From Vibrio inusitatus (GTDB taxonomy: Bacteria > Pseudomonadota > Gammaproteobacteria > Enterobacterales > Vibrionaceae): a DNA stretch of 64,000 bases. Below, piece after piece: positions 27,746 to 35,784 of the stretch (positions are counted from its first letter, which is position 1; every line of letters begins with the position of its first letter). The position numbers and the translations under genes were made by a program. The notes beneath the pieces are model-generated. The model did no database searches and was not told where the DNA came from. It worked only from the letters and a program-made list of their open reading frames with translations. The DNA lies in assembly GCA_024346935.1 (NCBI GenBank), contig AP024878.1:682001-746000 (forward strand), read 5' to 3'.

Positions 27746-28522
27746 ATGTTTGTCTGTGAATTGCAGTTCGAGTGCTATGACAACACTACATTTACCGCGG
27801 TTGAAAAATCCATTAATGGTTTAATGGAGGCATTGCGCTTCAATGGCCAAGTATTAGGTCGGGAGTTCCCTCTTGCTATCGACGGTGCGACGTTTAATCT
27901 ACGTTGTGTTTGCCCAGAAAAAGACAGCTTGCATCCCAAAAATCACTCGGACTTTGTGCGATTTTCTATGGTAAAGCTGTCTGAAGCGGGGTTACTTGCG
28001 CCTAAGCTGAGAGTATTAGGGCAGGACCTTAATTCAGAAGAAACATGCACAGAGGATGCCCCTAGTTGGCAGATTCTCTATACCACCTATGTACACACTT
28101 GTTCGCCATTAAGAAGTGGTGATTCATTCATGCCGATTCCTTTATATCGTAATCCACCCACACTGAATGGCGATCATAAATCCATTGTTAAATGGCAAAC
28201 GGAGTGGCAGGCGTGTGATGAACTGCAGATGGCGGGCGGGTGCAAGGCTGAACATGCGGCCTTGCGTGAATTAAACTCGGTCGATAGTGATATTTATCGC
28301 AGGGGTTGGGACTTACGCGGACGCATCGAGTACATCACCAAGATACCGACCTATTATTATCTTTATCAAGTGGGAGGCGAAAGCCTGAAGCAAGAACAAC
28401 AACGCCAATGTCCTAAGTGTGGTGGTGAGTGGTTATTAGATGAACCTCTGCATGATATGTTCCACTTCAAATGTGATTCGTGTCGGTTGTTGTCAAACAT
28501 TTCTTGGGACCACTTGAAGTAA
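27746..28522 (+). CDS. DUF2310 zinc-ribbon protein
   Basis: Protein of 258 residues with no assigned function. It resembles the DUF2310 family, described as Zn-ribbon-containing and possibly nucleic-acid-binding. The C-terminus has CPKCGG (about 221) and, some 20 residues later, CDSC, forming a four-cysteine ribbon. The N-terminal two thirds look like a compact alpha/beta domain with several conserved aromatic residues (SGDSFMPIPLYRNPP). It starts one base after the syd stop, so it is translated from the same mRNA. The link with Syd is contextual only. Confidence 0.8.
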   Translation: MFVCELQFECYDNTTFTAVEKSINGLMEALRFNGQVLGREFPLAIDGATFNLRCVCPEKDSLHPKNHSDFVRFSMVKLSEAGLLAPKLRVLGQDLNSEETCTEDAPSWQILYTTYVHTCSPLRSGDSFMPIPLYRNPPTLNGDHKSIVKWQTEWQACDELQMAGGCKAEHAALRELNSVDSDIYRRGWDLRGRIEYITKIPTYYYLYQVGGESLKQEQQRQCPKCGGEWLLDEPLHDMFHFKCDSCRLLSNISWDHLK

Positions 28523-28567
28523 CGCGCTTTTAAGTAGTGAACCTAAATCTAATCCTTTGGAAAAAGA

Positions 28568-29302
28568 ATGATTTCTAAAAACCAATTAAAACTTATTCGA
28601 GCTCTAGGCCAAAAGAAACAGCGCAAGGCACAGGGATTATTCCTCGTTCAAGGGGAGAAAAATGTCCTTGAATTAAGTAACAGCCAACTCACGGTTAAGA
28701 GTGTTTTTGCAACCTCTGATTTCTTGTCAGAAAATAGTCAGTCACTGAAAGGCTTTGAGTGCGTAGAGGCAACGCTTGATGAATTGACCAAAGCGAGCAC
28801 TTTGGTCAGTAACAATGCTGCTATTGCGATCGTTGAAATCCCAACAGTAGATGTGCCAAAGGCTGAAGGACTGATGATTGCCCTAGATGGCGTATCAGAT
28901 CCTGGTAATCTGGGTACCATTATCCGCGTAGCAGATTGGTACGGCATCAAGCATATTGTTGCAAGTATGGATTGTGCGGATCCTTATAATCCTAAGACGA
29001 TCAGTGCGACGATGGGAAGCTTTGGGCGTGTTTTTGTTAATCAGTTAGATCTACCTAGTTACCTAGAACAAGCCGACCTACCAGTATATGGTGCGTTTCT
29101 GGAAGGGGAGAGTGTTCACAAGAAAGCTTTTTTAGCGGACGGCATCTTACTGATGGGCAGTGAGTCTCATGGTGTTCGTGAAGAGGCTGCAAAATTTGTG
29201 ACTGATAAGGTGACTATTCCTGCTTTTGGTGGTGCAGAGTCTCTGAATGTTGCGATGGCAACAGGCATTATCTTAGATAACCTTCGCCGTCAGCATAGTT
29301 AA
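28568..29302 (+). CDS. TrmH-family (SpoU) RNA 2'-O-methyltransferase
   Basis: SAM-dependent RNA ribose methyltransferase of the SPOUT superfamily. The protein has 244 residues. The N-terminal substrate-binding domain begins SKNQLKLIRALGQKKQRKAQ and contains FLVQGEKNVLE. The knotted catalytic domain holds motif 1 LDGVSDPGNLGTIIRVADW, motif 2 LLMGSESHGV and motif 3 ESLNVAMATGIIL. The RNA target cannot be read from sequence. It is shorter than a fused RlmB paralogue and is not RlmB or TrmH by its N-terminus. An RBS-like GGAAAAAGA precedes the ATG. The gene is convergent with fdxA. Confidence 0.85.
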   Translation: MISKNQLKLIRALGQKKQRKAQGLFLVQGEKNVLELSNSQLTVKSVFATSDFLSENSQSLKGFECVEATLDELTKASTLVSNNAAIAIVEIPTVDVPKAEGLMIALDGVSDPGNLGTIIRVADWYGIKHIVASMDCADPYNPKTISATMGSFGRVFVNQLDLPSYLEQADLPVYGAFLEGESVHKKAFLADGILLMGSESHGVREEAAKFVTDKVTIPAFGGAESLNVAMATGIILDNLRRQHS

Positions 29303-29324
29303 TTAAATCTAGCCAACACGGGAG

Positions 29325-29648
29325 TTACCTCTCTAGCATATCCAACTTGTTAGGCACGCCATTCCATTTTTCTGCATCTGGCAGGGCGGGCTTAACTTCA
29401 GTAATGTTTGGCCATTCTTCAGCGAGTTCTTCGTTCAGCTGAATAAAAACTGCTTGGTCTGGGGCAAGTTCATCTTCCTGAAAGATAGCAGCAGCATCAC
29501 ATTCTGGTACACAAAGGCCGCAATCAATGCAGTCAATTGGGCTTATCACCATAAAATTAGGCCCTTCATAAAATGCGTCCGCAGGGCATACCGCCACACA
29601 ATCGGTGTATTTACATTTTATACAGTTATCGGTTACGACAAACGCCAT
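29325..29648 (-). CDS. fdxA: 7Fe-type ferredoxin FdxA
   Basis: Small electron carrier with one [3Fe-4S] and one [4Fe-4S] cluster, 107 residues. The N-terminal motif [14 protein letters not shown] and the second motif [11 protein letters not shown] supply the cluster ligands, matching Azotobacter ferredoxin I in spacing. The acidic C-terminal tail (DELAPDQA to LDMLER) is typical of the FdxA family. The redox partner is unknown; the flavoprotein at 29951 is the divergent neighbour. Confidence 0.93.
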   Translation of the reverse strand: MAFVVTDNCIKCKYTDCVAVCPADAFYEGPNFMVISPIDCIDCGLCVPECDAAAIFQEDELAPDQAVFIQLNEELAEEWPNITEVKPALPDAEKWNGVPNKLDMLER

Positions 29649-29950
29649 GGTGATGAACTCTCATTAGTCTATTTTCGGATGGGCGATGATACGGATACCA
29701 AACAAAAACACAATATTTGTCCTTTAAAATATTCAAGGGATTATATTTTTGTTTGTCACGCTTACCGCCTAGTTTAGCACTCCCACCAAAAAGTTAATTG
29801 TCTCGAGATAAGGTTAATTAATATGACAGTTCTCTCAAGTTAACGTAAAATCCCCGCCATTGTGAGCAAGTGTGAGTGAATATTCGCCGATTTATGGTTG
29901 GCTCTATTCGCATTATCCTTTAGCTAAGACACCTACTACGAGATATCGAC
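29649..29950. other. 302-bp divergent intergenic region, fdxA / COG2509 flavoprotein
   Basis: AT-rich gap that should hold both divergent promoters. I see no convincing consensus box, hairpin with T tract or small ORF. The plus-strand open frame crossing its left part is mainly antisense to fdxA. Confidence 0.5.
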
Positions 29951-31567
29951 ATGATACGTTTGACCGAAATTAAGCTTCCTTTAGACCATAAGGAAGAAGC
30001 TATTCAAGCTGCAATAGCGAAAAAGCTGGGCATCACTTCTGAGGAGGTGCTTTCTTTTAGTATGTTTAAACGTGGCTACGATGCTCGTAAAAAATCAAAG
30101 ATCCTACTGATTTATACTCTTGATGTCGAAGTAGCAAACCAAACGCAATTGCTTGAAGCGTTTACTGATGATCCGCATGTCCGCGAAACTCCAGATATGG
30201 AGTATAAATTCGTGGCACAAGCTCCTGAGAACTACACCGAACGTCCAGTTGTGGTTGGATTTGGTCCTTGTGGTTTGTTCGCAGCGCTAGTATTGGCGCA
30301 AATGGGCTTTAAGCCTATTGTGGTTGAGCGAGGAAAGGAAGTTCGTGAGCGTACTAAAGACACCTTCGGTTTTTGGCGCAAGCGTAACCTGAACCCAGAA
30401 TCAAACGTGCAGTTTGGTGAAGGCGGAGCAGGAACCTTTTCTGACGGTAAACTATATAGCCAAATCAAAGATCCTAAGTTTTATAGCCGTAAGGTGATAA
30501 ACGAGTTTGTTGATGCAGGTGCACCGGCTGAAATTAAGTATGTGAGTAAGCCACATATTGGTACCTTCAAGCTAGTGACGATGATCGAGAAAATGCGAGC
30601 AACGATCATTGAGTTGGGTGGTGAGATTCGCTTTAGTACACGCGTTGATGACCTACATATGGAAGATGGCCAATTAACAGGCTTAACACTGTCTAATGGT
30701 GAGGTTATTAAGTCTCGCCACGTCGTTTTAGCTGTGGGCCATAGCGCGCGTGATACTTTTGAGATGCTGCACGAACGTGGTGTTTACATGGAGGCAAAAC
30801 CATTCTCTGTTGGCTTCCGCATCGAGCATAAACAATCCATGATTGATGAGGCTCGTTTTGGTAAAAACGCAGGCAACCCAATCCTTGGCGCAGCAGATTA
30901 CAAATTGGTACACCATTGTAAGAACGGACGCACAGTTTACAGTTTCTGTATGTGCCCTGGTGGCACTGTGGTAGCAGCAACCTCTGAAGAAGGACGTGTA
31001 GTGACCAACGGCATGAGTCAGTACTCACGCGCAGAGCGTAATGCCAATAGTGCTATTGTGGTGGGGATTTCTCCAGAACAAGATTACCCAGGTGATGCGT
31101 TGGCAGGTATTCGTCTGCAACGTGAGCTAGAGTCTGGTGCATTTAAACTTGGTGGTGAGACCTACGATGCTCCTGCGCAAAAGATTGGTGATTTCTTGAA
31201 AGGTCGTGATCCAAGCGCATTAGGTGAGGTTGAGCCTTCATTTACGCCTGGCATCAAGTTAACGGATGTGTCTAAGGCGCTGCCAGATTACGCGATTGAA
31301 GCGATTCGTGAAGCCATCCCAGCCTTTGATAAGAAAATTAAGGGCTTTGCAACCGAAGATGGCCTGCTAACTGGTGTGGAAACACGTACCTCTTCACCAC
31401 TGTGTATCAAACGCGGTAAAGACTACCAAAGTATTAACCTGAAGGGCTTTTTCCCTGCGGGTGAAGGGGCTGGCTACGCTGGTGGTATCCTGTCTGCAGG
31501 CATCGATGGTATCAAGGTAGCTGAGGCGTTAGCTCTGTCGATTGTGGCTGAGTCTGAAAGCAAGTAA
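29951..31567 (+). CDS. FAD-dependent dehydrogenase of the COG2509 family
   Basis: Protein of 538 residues with no assigned substrate. The N-terminal 95 residues form a ferredoxin-like module (KLGITSEEVLSFSMFKRGYDAR). An FAD Rossmann motif VVVGFGPCGLFAALVLAQMG starts at about residue 99, followed by ERGKEVRERTKD, and the FAD-contacting GEGGAGTFSDGKL. A C-terminal FAD loop FFPAGEGAGYAGGILSAGIDG is present. SFCMCPGGTVVAATSE and GVETRTSSPLCIKR are family hallmarks. It is broadly conserved in bacteria, usually monocistronic as here. Confidence 0.85.
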   Translation: MIRLTEIKLPLDHKEEAIQAAIAKKLGITSEEVLSFSMFKRGYDARKKSKILLIYTLDVEVANQTQLLEAFTDDPHVRETPDMEYKFVAQAPENYTERPVVVGFGPCGLFAALVLAQMGFKPIVVERGKEVRERTKDTFGFWRKRNLNPESNVQFGEGGAGTFSDGKLYSQIKDPKFYSRKVINEFVDAGAPAEIKYVSKPHIGTFKLVTMIEKMRATIIELGGEIRFSTRVDDLHMEDGQLTGLTLSNGEVIKSRHVVLAVGHSARDTFEMLHERGVYMEAKPFSVGFRIEHKQSMIDEARFGKNAGNPILGAADYKLVHHCKNGRTVYSFCMCPGGTVVAATSEEGRVVTNGMSQYSRAERNANSAIVVGISPEQDYPGDALAGIRLQRELESGAFKLGGETYDAPAQKIGDFLKGRDPSALGEVEPSFTPGIKLTDVSKALPDYAIEAIREAIPAFDKKIKGFATEDGLLTGVETRTSSPLCIKRGKDYQSINLKGFFPAGEGAGYAGGILSAGIDGIKVAEALALSIVAESESK

Positions 31568-31577
31568 CCCTGCTGTG

Positions 31578-31606
31578 CGGTTCTGTTGCTATGAGCAACA
31601 GAACCG
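31578..31606. terminator. Shared hairpin between convergent COG2509 gene and yaiI
   Basis: CGGTTCTGTTGCT/AGCAACAGAACCG is a perfect 13-bp stem with loop ATG. The flanking T tracts are poor on both sides, so it may protect 3' ends or pause polymerase rather than act as a classical terminator. Confidence 0.55.
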
Positions 31607-31625
31607 TTGTATCAATTTTACCGCT

Positions 31626-32075
31626 CTACTTCTTTGCGCGCGCTAAAATCCTATCTAGCGCATTGGCAAAGTCCCTTCTATCAGTCTGTGACAATGCACT
31701 TGGACCACCAGTTTGTACGCCTGATGAGCGCATGGTGTCCATGAAGTCACGTACGTTAAGGCGGGCCTTAATGTTTTCTTTGGTGAATAACTCCCCACGA
31801 CTGCTTAGCGCCTGTCCACCCTTGGTGATCACTTCATCAGCAAGAGGGATATCAGAGGTAATCACCAAATCGTTCGCTTCCACGCGCAGCGCTATCTCAT
31901 CATCTGCAATATCGAAGCCTTGGCTGACTTGCATGAAGCGAATGGTATTGCGTTTTGGCAGGGGAACAGGATGATTAGCAACGAAGATACATTCGATTCC
32001 TGTTCTCTCAGAGGCACGTACCAAGGTTTCTCTAATGACCTTTGGACACGCATCTGCATCTACCCAAATCTTCAT
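31626..32075 (-). CDS. yaiI: YaiI/YqxD family protein (UPF0178)
   Basis: Protein of 149 residues (E. coli YaiI 152) with a PIN-like nuclease fold predicted for the family and no proven function. It opens [13 protein letters not shown], with acidic residues in the usual metal positions, and has [23 protein letters not shown] and [12 protein letters not shown]. The ATG overlaps the stop of the upstream gene as ATGA, so its translation is coupled to the small protein encoded at 32072-32353. Confidence 0.9.
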   Translation of the reverse strand: MKIWVDADACPKVIRETLVRASERTGIECIFVANHPVPLPKRNTIRFMQVSQGFDIADDEIALRVEANDLVITSDIPLADEVITKGGQALSSRGELFTKENIKARLNVRDFMDTMRSSGVQTGGPSALSQTDRRDFANALDRILARAKK

Positions 32076-32353
32076 TGTTGCTTACCTTCTAGTGCTTCTA
32101 TACGGCGAGTGAGTTCGATGATCTTATTCTCTAGTGCTTCGATCTTTGAATCAGAATTTTCGCTAGCAACGGCGACTTCGATCTTAGGAACACGCTTGGT
32201 GCTTTTCCAGTTCTTGATAGCAGCTATAAGCGCTGGCATAGGAACCTTGCTACCAAGGCGTGCTTTGACAAGAGCCATGGTAGGTTCTTTACCTTCAGAT
32301 TCAAGGGCTTGGAAGATTTGATTTAATTCGTCGGTAACTTCTTTAGTTAGCAT
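32072..32353 (-). CDS. Small coiled-coil protein with a possible KfrA-like N-terminus
   Basis: Protein of 93 residues without a recognised function. Residues 1-50 resemble a small helical DNA-binding head ([19 protein letters not shown], then [20 protein letters not shown]), reminiscent of KfrA-type N-terminal domains. Residues 68-92 form a heptad-like coiled coil ([20 protein letters not shown]). It is upstream of yaiI with an ATGA overlap. The DNA-binding idea is inference from pattern only. Confidence 0.7.
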   Translation of the reverse strand: MLTKEVTDELNQIFQALESEGKEPTMALVKARLGSKVPMPALIAAIKNWKSTKRVPKIEVAVASENSDSKIEALENKIIELTRRIEALEGKQQ

Positions 32354-32404
32354 AGTATTAGTTTTTATTTAACGATTTATCGTCATCCTATCTAAATCGC
32401 TATC

Positions 32405-32569
32405 ATGAGTATACTGCAACTTATCATCGCAGGATTAACCATGCCTATTATGAGCGACCCCGACAAGACTTGTTTGGCAGAGAGGCTAATAGAGAAGCTT
32501 GGTTTTACACAAGCTTTCAAACACTATGATGCGCATGGTGCTTATTCTCTATATTGCTTCGTGAATTAG
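32405..32569 (+). CDS. Possible small protein, 42 (or 54) residues
   Basis: Open frame too short for usual ORF cut-offs. Its best start is ATG 32441, with AGGA (32431-32434) placed well upstream, giving MPIMSDPDKTCLAERL and ending YSLYCFVN at TAG 32567. A longer start at ATG 32405 gives 54 residues. A -10-like TATACT lies at 32410-32415, but the -35 is poor. The coding end overlaps the end of the convergent DUF3301 gene by four bases. No family is recognised. Confidence 0.4.
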   Translation: MSILQLIIAGLTMPIMSDPDKTCLAERLIEKLGFTQAFKHYDAHGAYSLYCFVN

Positions 32570-32862
32570 ATGCGATGAGGGTCTGTGTGAAAATGCGCGA
32601 CCCGCAGTCCTACCATGGTTAACCTACCTTGATAGCAATCATCACCTAAGGCTGAAAACTCAAAAGCAAACACAGTGTGCCAGCCCCATTTTCCGTCGGG
32701 GCGGCGTATTCTATGCGACCCAGAAGAAATGCTGACAATTTGCAGATCCAGTTTTTTACAGTGTCGTATGATGGCAACCTTAGCAAGCTCTGCTTGGCGT
32801 CTGTGTTGCCAAAACAGAGTAAGAAAAATAGCTAACCCGAGTATGGCAAGCAGGTTGTCCAT
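32566..32862 (-). CDS. DUF3301 membrane-anchored protein
   Basis: Protein of 98 residues. An N-terminal transmembrane helix (about 4-19, LLAILGLAIFLTLFW) is followed by a cytoplasmic domain with RHCKKLDLQIVSIS and RRPDGKWGWHTVFAFEFS, a pattern of the DUF3301 family found mainly in Vibrio and relatives. Function is unknown. It begins immediately after the DUF3549 stop, so the two are one transcription and probably translation unit. Confidence 0.8.
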   Translation of the reverse strand: MDNLLAILGLAIFLTLFWQHRRQAELAKVAIIRHCKKLDLQIVSISSGSHRIRRPDGKWGWHTVFAFEFSALGDDCYQGRLTMVGLRVAHFHTDPHRI

Positions 32863-33906
32863 CTATCTCTGCCCCTTAGTACTACTTTGTAAGGCAATTA
32901 ATGCCTTGGCCAATTCTTGTGACGGTGCTTGGTGTAGCATTGGTAATATCACCATGCGAAGTTTGGGCTGCATTACAAGGTCTGAAAATAGTTGATTGAA
33001 TAGCGCTTGGTTATTGGTTTGTGCCAGTCGGATCAAGAATTGCTCAGCAAGCGAACTTTGCTGTAATGGCTCCCAACAACGACCCGCGATGGCGATCAAT
33101 ACTTCTTGATGGCAATACTTATTCTTTGACAAAATAGCAGTCACAAGTGACGTCAGTTTATTCCCTTTGTTTCCTGATAGTGCGCGAGCGAGCGCAGACA
33201 GTAGGAATAGATCACCCTCAGAGTGATTCAACTGGTCCAGCGCTAGATCATATAATCGAGTGGCGAGAGAGTCACTGATCTCGCAGTGCTCTAGAGCCCC
33301 TAATAAGGCGTATAGAGGCTGAGTCGGCAATTGCGTCAGGCTTTTTTTCAGCATTAACTCATTGTCCGATTCTTTTAGGCGTGCACAAATATCAGTGATT
33401 CCTTGCAGGCCGACAGTTTGCCAATTATTCCAGCCTAAATCACCCTTAAAATAGGTCAAAGCATGGGCGTAATATTGGCTTGGCGACAGTTCTAACTCCG
33501 CACTGACTTGGCTGTTAAATACCGCTAATTTGTCTTCTTTTGGCTTGAAGGTGTACGGGTTGCTAGCCAATTGCTCTTGCACTTCTTCATTCAGTTCTTT
33601 TTGCAGTCTGGAACCCATTGCCTCGAGGACAAACTTAATAAAGTTGCCTATATCGGCTGAGTTTAATAAACCGCGTTCATCTAGGTCGAACTTAAGAAAC
33701 CAAATCCAAGGCTGTTTTTGTTCGTTCCAATAGGTGATGGCAAATTGGGCCTGACGCTGAATAGGGTAAGGGTAAGCTTGTCGGCCTAGTTCAATACTTT
33801 CGAATTCATCGTTAGGGATCAGTTCGATACGGCGACCTAAGTCATGTACCTTAAATTGACAATCGCTGTCTCGTAAAATCTGTGTCAGTGTCGAAATATT
33901 TTCCAT
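32863..33906 (-). CDS. DUF3549 family protein
   Basis: Protein of 347 residues without a known function, matching the Vibrio DUF3549 family. The N-terminal half has alternating beta/alpha character (DLGRRIELIPNDEFESIELG, PWIWFLKFDLDERGLL). The C-terminal half from about residue 140 is all-helical and repeat-like (LTQLPTQPLYALLGALEHCE, LYDLALDQLNHSEGDLFLLS), suggestive of HEAT-like helices. There is no signal peptide. It is followed directly by the DUF3301 gene and divergent from yqcC. Confidence 0.8.
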   Translation of the reverse strand: MENISTLTQILRDSDCQFKVHDLGRRIELIPNDEFESIELGRQAYPYPIQRQAQFAITYWNEQKQPWIWFLKFDLDERGLLNSADIGNFIKFVLEAMGSRLQKELNEEVQEQLASNPYTFKPKEDKLAVFNSQVSAELELSPSQYYAHALTYFKGDLGWNNWQTVGLQGITDICARLKESDNELMLKKSLTQLPTQPLYALLGALEHCEISDSLATRLYDLALDQLNHSEGDLFLLSALARALSGNKGNKLTSLVTAILSKNKYCHQEVLIAIAGRCWEPLQQSSLAEQFLIRLAQTNNQALFNQLFSDLVMQPKLRMVILPMLHQAPSQELAKALIALQSSTKGQR

Positions 33907-33987
33907 TTGCCTACATCTAAATAACCCATACTCTCCCTATAACATGGTAATCTTGCGCCGAATTTCAAGAGTAAGAAGAGAAATAGC

Positions 33988-34305
33988 TTGAATACAGTTC
34001 ACCAAAAGATGCTGAAACTACTCATCGATACGGAATACACTCTTAAACAATCTGGTTTATGGGAAGCCAATAGGCCTTCAACAGAGGCGCTATTGAGCTC
34101 ACAACCGTTTGCAGTGGATAGCCTTCACCCGGAGCAATGGCTGCAGTGGATCTTTATTCCCAAAATGCAACAGATTGTAAGCCTGCAGCACGCCTTACCT
34201 GTCAAATTGGCTATTTCTCCGTACTTCGAACAGATGTGTCAGGGTAAGCCTGAATGGGTAAAGGTAATTAAAGTGCTGAAAGAGATTGATGAGGTATGTG
34301 CATAA
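33988..34305 (+). CDS. yqcC: YqcC family protein
   Basis: Protein of 105 residues with no assigned biochemical function, predicted helical. SSQPFAVDSLHPEQWLQWIFIP is the family's strongest block. TTG 33988 is accepted as start because the N-terminal spacing to that block equals that of E. coli YqcC; ATG 34009 is the alternative. The stop overlaps the ATG of truC (TAATG). The yqcC-truC pair is conserved from enterobacteria to Vibrio, suggesting a link to tRNA modification that the sequence does not prove. Confidence 0.88.
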   Translation: MNTVHQKMLKLLIDTEYTLKQSGLWEANRPSTEALLSSQPFAVDSLHPEQWLQWIFIPKMQQIVSLQHALPVKLAISPYFEQMCQGKPEWVKVIKVLKEIDEVCA

Positions 34306-35036
34306 TGTTGGAGATTATTTATCAGGACGAATTTATCGTTGCAGTCAATAAGCCTGCAGGGATGTTAGTACATCGCTCTTGGCTAGATAAACATGAAACA
34401 CAATTTGTCATGCAGACACTGCGTGACCAGATTGGTCAGCATGTGTTTCCTTTGCACCGTCTTGATCGCCCTACTTCTGGTGTTCTTGTCTTTGCTCTAT
34501 CTAGTGAAGTCGCCTCACAGATGATGCCTATGTTTGCTGAGCATCAAATGCAGAAAACCTATCATGCGATTGTGCGCGGCTGGATTGAAGAAGGTGACCG
34601 TCTGGATTACGCCTTAAAAGTAGAACTGGATAAAATTGCAGATAAATTTGCGGATAAAGATAAAGAAGCGCAACAAGCGATAACAGATTACCGCCCTTTA
34701 GCTAAGGTTGAAGTGCCTTTCTCTACGGGGCGCTTTCCTACTTCTCGATATTGCTTGATGGAGCTTCAGCCTCTGACAGGACGAAAGCATCAGCTGCGTC
34801 GACATATGAAGCACTTGCGTCATCCTATTGTTGGTGATACCACTCATGGGGATGGCAAACACAATCGCTTGTTTAAAGAAAATTTAGCCAGTGATCGCTT
34901 GCTTTTGCATGCATCAAGACTTGAGTTTGAGCATCCATTTACCGGTGTACAGTTAGTGCTTGAGGCTAGATTTGATGAAACGTGGCGACAGCTCATTGAG
35001 CGTTTTGAATGGCTAGAGGCATTTGACGGCGAGTAA
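34305..35036 (+). CDS. truC: tRNA pseudouridine(65) synthase TruC
   Basis: RluA-family enzyme that isomerises U65 in certain tRNAs. The protein has 243 residues. The catalytic aspartate is in HRLDRPTSGVLVFALS, preceded by VNKPAGMLVHRS, and TGRKHQLRRHMKHL is the third family motif. ATG 34305 (MLEIIYQDE) aligns with the E. coli start and overlaps the yqcC stop; ATG 34296, three codons earlier, is possible. A shared hairpin terminator follows. Confidence 0.95.
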   Translation: MLEIIYQDEFIVAVNKPAGMLVHRSWLDKHETQFVMQTLRDQIGQHVFPLHRLDRPTSGVLVFALSSEVASQMMPMFAEHQMQKTYHAIVRGWIEEGDRLDYALKVELDKIADKFADKDKEAQQAITDYRPLAKVEVPFSTGRFPTSRYCLMELQPLTGRKHQLRRHMKHLRHPIVGDTTHGDGKHNRLFKENLASDRLLLHASRLEFEHPFTGVQLVLEARFDETWRQLIERFEWLEAFDGE

Positions 35037-35051
35037 GCCTCTTAGAACAGA

Positions 35052-35077
35052 AAAGCTCATACATAGGTATGAGCTTT
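35052..35077. terminator. Bidirectional terminator between truC and yaeH
   Basis: AAAGCTCATAC/GTATGAGCTTT is an 11-bp stem with a 4-nt loop located between convergent genes. T and A flanks are short but present on both sides. Confidence 0.65.
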
Positions 35078-35091
35078 GTATAGTAGGGCTA

Positions 35092-35475
35092 TTATTTTAG
35101 CTTTTCTAGATCGGCTTCAATTTCTGCAATTTTTCCCGAAACTACTTTTTCTAAGTGGCGCAAATCGGACAGTATCTTTTGCTTCACGTCGACATCTTGA
35201 GATTTAACGGGTTTAGTCAGAGTATTTAGCTCATCAATAACCAAAGTCAGATTGCGATTAATCTCTGTTTTGTTTCTGTATTGCCCGCTACCATCATCGA
35301 TAAGTACACTTTTTACCTGCCTTGGGTACTTAAACTTTACGCTCTTTGCGAATAACTCACCTTTTTGCTTTTTAAAGTAGATCTTAAGAACATCTTTATG
35401 AGCTTCTTGGCGAAGTGAGTAGCGGTCAATTTGCTTTGTTTCGTGAATTCCCAACCCGGTTAGGTGTGGATACAT
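35092..35475 (-). CDS. yaeH: YaeH family protein (UPF0325, DUF3461)
   Basis: Protein of 127 residues (E. coli YaeH 128), function unknown. [15 protein letters not shown] [19 protein letters not shown] and [12 protein letters not shown] are near-identical to E. coli. The C-terminus [20 protein letters not shown] is a coiled helix. ATG 35475 ([10 protein letters not shown]) is chosen by alignment; ATG 35493 adds six residues. A 162-bp repeat element ends 39 bp upstream of this start and may carry or disturb its promoter. Confidence 0.9.
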   Translation of the reverse strand: MYPHLTGLGIHETKQIDRYSLRQEAHKDVLKIYFKKQKGELFAKSVKFKYPRQVKSVLIDDGSGQYRNKTEINRNLTLVIDELNTLTKPVKSQDVDVKQKILSDLRHLEKVVSGKIAEIEADLEKLK

Positions 35476-35513
35476 AGGCACCTCTGCAATCAAATTTGGT
35501 GAACTTCTTAATA

Positions 35514-35675
35514 ATACCCATTGCAGTAAATAATGGCTTACCTTAGTTCGTTAAAATACTCGATAACAACGTTATAACTCTTGATTGTAGAAGAACTACT
35601 TGTCAAAAAATGCTGCTTTGTTATCTAGCGTTTTCCCTGCACTATTTCTGATCACTTATTTACTGTGATTGGTAT
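35514..35675 (-). repeat. 162-bp terminal-inverted-repeat element, copy 1
   Basis: The ends, ATACCCATTGCAGTAAATAA and the complement of TTATTTACTGTGATTGGTAT, match at 17 of 20 positions. Read on the minus strand, the body aligns without gaps to the element at 62456-62617, with long shared runs such as AAGTGATCAGAAATAG and TTCTACAATCAA, and about four fifths identity by eye. It has no ORF. It lies in the glnD-yaeH gap and resembles a MITE or ERIC-like dispersed element; I do not recognise a published name. The remaining 109 bp up to glnD show no clear element. Confidence 0.8.
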
Positions 35676-35784
35676 AAAAGCTCTGCGAATATAGCTTTTC
35701 ATTCCTAATTGTAAATCTAGCAGGGAATCAGGTGCTTAGATAGCGAGATCCCCTTTAACCCTGCTTTCATTCACACTTTAGACT

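Noticed and set aside
29454..29777. 107-codon plus-strand ORF over fdxA
   Set aside because: It is mostly the antisense shadow of the ferredoxin cysteine motifs and has no recognisable protein.
31591..31974. 127-codon plus-strand ORF over yaiI
   Set aside because: It is antisense to the conserved YaiI frame, and its first codon lies in the loop of the shared terminator hairpin.
31626..32353. Firm toxin-antitoxin call for yaiI and its partner
   Set aside because: The layout is suggestive only; UPF0178 is broadly conserved as a stand-alone gene, so it is kept as a hypothesis rather than a feature call.
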